DNA of 24,098 bases. Origin: Tubiluchus corallicola (Eukaryota > Priapulida > Priapulimorpha > Priapulimorphida > Tubiluchidae). The translations under genes were made by a program, and so were the position numbers. Below are positions 20,367-24,098 of the stretch, piece by piece. Location: the NCBI GenBank assembly GCA_030141605.1, contig JAQGDQ010000145.1:478001-502098 (forward strand), written 5' to 3'. Positions within the stretch are counted from its first letter, which is position 1. Each line of letters starts with the position of its first letter. Below the pieces are notes generated by a model. It ran no database searches and was not told the origin of the DNA. It was given only the letters and a program-made list of their open reading frames with translations.

Positions 20367-20924
20367 CAGAAGGAGACTCAGTCGTTGCCGTAGGTTCCTC
20401 GGTACCTTCCGTTGGCTCAGTAATACCATCAGTTGGCTCGGGGCTTTCCGTTGGCTCAGTAATACCATCAGTTGGCTCGGTACCTCCCGTTGACTCAGTA
20501 ATACCGTCAGTTGGCTCGGTACCTCCCGTTGACTCAGTAATACCGTCAGTTGGCTCGGTACCTCCCGTTGACTCAGTAATACCGTCAGTTGGCTCGGTAC
20601 CTCCCGTTGACTCAGTAATACCATCAGTTGGCTCGGTACCTCCCGTTGACTCAGTAATACCGTCAGTTGGCTCGGTACCTCCCGTTGACTCAGTAATACC
20701 ATCAGTTGGCTCGGTACCTCCCGTTGACTCAGTAATACCATCAGTTGGCTCGGTACCTCCTGTTGACTCAGTAATACCATCAGTTGGCTCGGTACCTCCC
20801 GTTGACTCAGTAATACCATCAGTTGGCTCGGTACCTCCCGTTGGCTCAGTAATACCATCAGTTGGCTCGGTACCTCCCGTTGACTCAGTACTGGTTTCTG
20901 GTGCCACAGATGTTGTCATTTCAA
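20367..20924 (-). CDS. Mucin-like tandem-repeat exon (alternative 5' part of the NIDO-AMOP-VWD gene)
   Basis: 558 bases flanked by a strong acceptor (TTTGTTTTTTAG|TTGAA) and a strong donor (TCTG|GTAAGAAC), phase 1 on both sides and open throughout. It encodes [17 protein letters not shown], then twelve 13-residue units close to [13 protein letters not shown], then [12 protein letters not shown]. The protein would be rich in Thr, Ser, Pro and acidic residues and lack cysteine, as expected of an O-glycosylated mucin stalk. Exit phase 1 fits the NIDO exon at 13160. It does not fit inside the signal-peptide exon at 17982, whose 5' side carries stops. MUC4 likewise has a repeat region before NIDO. 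The exon could instead belong to a separate upstream gene; no signal-peptide exon for it was found up to 24098. Confidence 0.7.
20419..20889 (-). repeat. 39-bp coding minisatellite, 12 units
   Basis: The plus strand has AGTAATACC at 20419 and then every 39 bases to 20848. Each unit is 39 bases and most contain GGTACC. Units are nearly identical, differing mainly in ACCGTC versus ACCATC and GACTC versus GGCTC. The first two units on the left are the most divergent. A thirteenth unit is cut short near 20887. Since 39 is divisible by three, the frame is kept whatever the copy number. Confidence 0.95.
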
Positions 20925-22390
20925 CTAAAAAACAAAGAGCTCATCTGAATCATAACATCATAACTGAGTTAAAAGCTAAAGTTAAGTCACGGAAATGAAG
21001 TAACTTATTTGTCATTTCGTTTAGAGTGTTATTCAAACTCTATCGAACGTAAACAAAACGGTAATAAATTACAACTCTCTACTGACAACAATCGCTGAAT
21101 CCACAACCTGAACAAATAATAATTACTTCCACGAAAAAAGGAAACTGAAGAAAACGCTAACTGCATAACATAAGGTAGAGGCTCACAAGTGTCCCACGCG
21201 TCCTGTTATTTAGCTTGAATATACCAACTTATATTCTTTCAGGCAACTTCTCAACAATTAACTATTCAACATCCAACAATTCTCGCATTGAAAGTTTTAA
21301 TTTTGTATGTGGAGTATAACTGATAATAAAATTATAAGCTTATTTCAGATTCTTCCACATGTACTATAATAAAAAGTACATATATAAAAATATAATAATA
21401 GTTATGTGCAATATTTATTTGTGACGAAATTAAAACAGAAAAGAAAAAAATGGTAAAAGACTTTAAAAAGATTAGTATTAAAAGTTCAAAAAAGCTCATT
21501 CGTCTAATAACACACTTGCATTATAGAGCTCACACCGAAAATCTGTTCAAAAATGTGAAAATACTGACAGTGCTCAAGGTAGTTGGTATATAAACTAACC
21601 TGTTTATGTACAAATATGTTACTCTTTTACTTAGCATGTATCATAGTTTTTTCAATTATAATATCATAGTCATACCAAACACGACTATACCACAAATACC
21701 ATATTCCTAAGTGCACAACCAATTTTTTGAAACATTCTGCCATGTATAATGGAGCTCTAATGCGGAATAATTGACCCGATAAAATAAAGCAACTTGGCAA
21801 TATAAATAAATTTAAGAAACTTAAAAAACACTTACTGGAAAATGTGTAATCTGATAAGTGGTGTAAATTGTAATTTTTTTACCATGATTATGCAATTTTG
21901 CCATACTAATCAAGTTTTCGTCTTTTTACCTGCACTTTTAATTTATTTGCACATATTTGCACATATAATATTGTACTAGCCATGTACCACGTCCTTCGCA
22001 CTTTTAGCTGTAATTTTACTCTTTATACATTATCGATATATTTTGCGATGTGTTCAATAGACATGTAAGTCTCTTGATTTCTGTTCATAGATGCATTACA
22101 AATAAATAAAATAAATAAAAATAAAGTTTATAAACATCACTTCATATTCTTGTTATCTAATAATACTAAACACTTATCTAATAAAGGTTTACTTCTCAGT
22201 TCCTTTACAGCAACTATACAGGTTTTTTCTTAAAAACACTAAAAAATGATCTAATCTTGCATTAATAAAGTAAGTAAATAACATCTTTATTTGCCATAAC
22301 AAAATATTAAGATACTCAATCAGTAAAAGTTAACAATATCGTATATATTAATTTCGGTGGTATGTTATATATATATAACGTTGGGGGGTT
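20925..22390. other. Region upstream of the mucin exon
   Basis: AT-rich. I searched the minus strand for a signal-peptide exon ending in phase 1 and found none that is convincing. An ATG near 21165 leads to a short hydrophobic stretch and a weak phase-1 donor (GGAA|GTAATT), too poor to annotate. Confidence 0.35.
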
Positions 22391-22562
22391 TCATTGGGCG
22401 GTTTATTTTTCCAATCGGGCCCACCGGGACGAACGGGGGGGGGGGGGGGGTTACCTACAAAAATTGCGATTTTTCGGCCGTTTTTTGCAAAACTTATACA
22501 TGTACCTCTTATTTCTGGCGAATTGGAACGTGGCGGGGGCGGTGCTGATAATGGTTGGTTAG
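22391..22562 (+). repeat. GC-rich dispersed repeat, copy B
   Basis: Same block order and orientation as 6541-6710. Differences include a run of 16 Gs at 22435-22450 and a six-base ATGTAC insertion after TTATAC, which keeps the minus-strand frame open (SPEIRGTCISFAK). The end GGCGGGGGCGG is followed by GATAATGGTT, comparable to GACAATGGTT in copy A. Confidence 0.7.
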
Positions 22563-22922
22563 GTAAATAAACGAACTCTAGATGTTCGCGCATTGTTGAC
22601 TATAAGTGGATTTATACGCAAAATTTTTGCAGGACTTTTGCTAGTATACAATTAACTTAATTAAGTTCTCAAATGCAATGCCGGACCAAATTGATGCAAA
22701 AACTAAACATTGTGTGGAATGCTGAACATTCTGGAAATTCTGTTTATCTACAAGCTTTTTACCAGTTTACTTATTTTATTTATTGTTATTATTTCAATAT
22801 GCTAGTCATTTAAATTATCGCACGGTCGGCTTACTGAAAAAAATACATTGTTAAAAACTTGCCAAACAAGTCCTTAGACTGATATTGCGGAAATGACTAT
22901 TAAATTGGTCTTGAATGAGATA

Positions 22923-23429
22923 CAGTGGCCGCCGCTTATTGTGGACACCTCGGGCCAGCAGTGTATGTCCATATTAAGCGGCTGTCCATATTAAGCGAAG
23001 TGACCCATGAAGACCCTTCCCCTTCATTAAAAAAGGCAAAAAACTGTCTGTATCAACTCGTCTCCTGTTTTATTGAAAAAAAGAAGTCAGACGAGTTTGT
23101 TTGGCAGGAAACTTTTCTCTCAACCTTGAACGGAAGGAAGTTATCACAGTTTCGAAGCTCTCAAGGCCAAGGCAAACGGCGAACTGACTGATGCAATGAC
23201 TCACACAGGCAGCAGAGCGGGAAGCTCTTTTCAATCACGCGCGCAGGCCGTGGTTGGCACGGCTGGTTCACGTTATATGACCTTACGTTATAGGTTCGCT
23301 GTCCATATTAAGCGGCGGTTGTCCATATTAACCGGCGGATTTTATTAGGGGAAAATTCCGTCCCTCGCGAGTTGTCCACAATAACCGGCTGTCCACAATA
23401 ACCGTGTCCATAATAAGCGGCGGCCACTG
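22923..23429 (+). mobile_element. pogo/Tigger-like nonautonomous DNA transposon, complete copy
   Basis: 507 bases with ends CAGTGGCCGCCGCTTATTGT and (reversed) CAGTGGCCGCCGCTTATTAT, flanked by TA on both sides (22921-22922 and 23430-23431). The subterminal regions carry repeated TGTCCATATTAAGCGGC-type motifs: two at the left, about five at the right, including CCATATTAACCGGC and CCACAATAACCG variants. TA duplication, CAGT ends and clustered subterminal repeats fit the pogo/Tigger branch of Tc1/mariner elements. The interior has an 88-codon ORF starting in the terminal repeat but no transposase motif. Confidence 0.8.
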
Positions 23430-23700
23430 TAGCGGTAGTGTTTTGCGTAAACTTTATACCGCCTCAGCATACTGTCACTATGAAAATGAGACAGCTACAA
23501 GGCCGTATAAAAAAACCATCTGAGTTTGTACCATACTTCGGATTGAAAACATTTTGTAGATGATGTTTGTTACTACAGTAATAGAACAAATTCCCACTTT
23601 TAGGAAACTTTACCAGACCCTTATAATGCTGGCCTTGGCATGTGCAGCAATTTCGGCTACTGACGTTGTCAATGCGTCAGCAATTAATATTTTACTACTG
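23430..23700. other. Spacer between the two inverted element copies
   Basis: 271 bases without a recognised gene or repeat, less AT-rich than the introns. Either host DNA between two insertions or the unique centre of a larger foldback element. Confidence 0.4.
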
Positions 23701-24094
23701 CCCGCTTAATATGGACAGCGAACCTATAACGTAAGGTCATATAACGTGAACCAGCCGTGCCAACCACGGCCTGCGCGCGTGATTGAAAAGAGCTTCCCGC
23801 TCTGCTGCCTGTGTGAGTCATTGCATCAGTCAGTTCGCCGTTTGCCGTGGCCTTGAGAGCTTCGAAACTGTGATAACTTTCTTCCGTTCAAGGTTGAGAG
23901 AAAAGTTTCCTGCCAAACAAACTCGTCTGACTTCTTTTTTTCAATAAAACAGGAGACGAGTTGATACAGACAGTTTTTTGCCTTTTTTAATGAAGGGGAC
24001 GGGTCTTCATGGGTCACTTCGCTTAATATGGACAGCCGCTTAATATGGACATACACTGCTGGCCCGACGTGTCCACAATAAGCGGCGGCCACTG
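23701..24094 (-). mobile_element. Inverted, truncated copy of the 22923 element
   Basis: Reverse-complemented, it matches the first 394 or so bases of the 22923 copy with only about four substitutions seen by eye, then stops at the CATATTAAGCGG motif and lacks the terminal 110 or so bases. The outer end GGCCACTG is followed by TA (24095-24096). The inner end joins unrelated sequence at 23701. Confidence 0.8.
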
Positions 24095-24098
24095 TATC

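Noticed and set aside
20316-20858. Second minus-strand frame through the minisatellite ([13 protein letters not shown] repeats)
   Set aside because: It is a shadow of the mucin exon in another frame; it does not fit the flanking splice phases.
20252-20998. 248-codon plus-strand ORF across the minisatellite ([13 protein letters not shown] repeats)
   Set aside because: It begins at a GTG, and the repeat is open on several frames because its unit is 39 bases. The minus strand has matching splice sites, phases and a mucin composition next to a NIDO gene.
21831-21889. Minus-strand ATG followed by a strong donor (CCA|GTAAGTG), considered as first exon of the mucin form
   Set aside because: The ATG frame ends in phase 2 whereas the mucin exon needs phase 1, and the frame of correct phase has a stop. 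The peptide is not a signal sequence.
1-24098. CRISPR arrays, bacterial operons or prophage
   Set aside because: The window has spliced exons, LINEs and animal domain architectures. The only short regular repeat is the coding minisatellite, which has no unique spacers.

Overview
This is a nuclear window from an animal, most likely an invertebrate. It is AT-rich, has long introns with canonical GT-AG splice sites, and is crowded with decayed LINEs and small DNA transposons. I cannot name the species. There is no bacterial operon structure; nearly all long single-frame ORFs are noise or transposon debris.

The only convincing host gene is on the minus strand and was rebuilt here from splice sites and reading phases. 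Nine exons (17874-17982, 13042-13160, 10013-10141, 8369-8542, 6807-7017, 4986-5149, 4158-4274, 3105-3255, 524-750) join in perfect phase into 467 codons: a signal peptide, a NIDO (nidogen-like) domain, an AMOP domain with eight cysteines, and the start of a von Willebrand type D domain. The 3' part runs off the window's left edge. NIDO-AMOP-VWD is the core architecture of MUC4, SUSD2 and Drosophila Mesh, which are extracellular or membrane-anchored proteins of epithelial surfaces and junctions.

Upstream of the signal-peptide exon, on the same strand, is a 558-base exon (20367-20924) made of twelve 39-base units. These encode a Thr/Ser/Pro/Glu-rich 13-residue repeat, like a mucin stalk. It is phase 1 on both sides, the same phase with which the signal-peptide exon enters the first NIDO exon. 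The simplest model is one MUC4-like gene with two alternative 5' ends: a long form with a mucin stalk, whose own first exon I could not find, and a short form starting at 17982 whose signal peptide lies directly before NIDO.

The remaining sequence is introns and flanking DNA. From left to right: a CR1/L2-like LINE fragment with an (AAT)n tail (1369-2577, minus); a 92-base palindromic MITE touching its 5' end (2582-2673); a tRNA-Thr-like element (3645-3719); an (ATT)n microsatellite; a pogo-like MITE (5468-5745); a GC-rich dispersed repeat (6541-6710; second copy 22391-22562); LINE scraps at 8818-8970 and 10272-10376; a second LINE lineage on the plus strand (10743-11852); a second pogo-like MITE in opposite orientation (12229-12570); a telomere-like CCCTAA array enclosed by inverted repeats (14310-14510); and at the right end two nearly identical inverted copies of a TA-flanked, CAGT-ended element (22923-23429 and 23701-24094).
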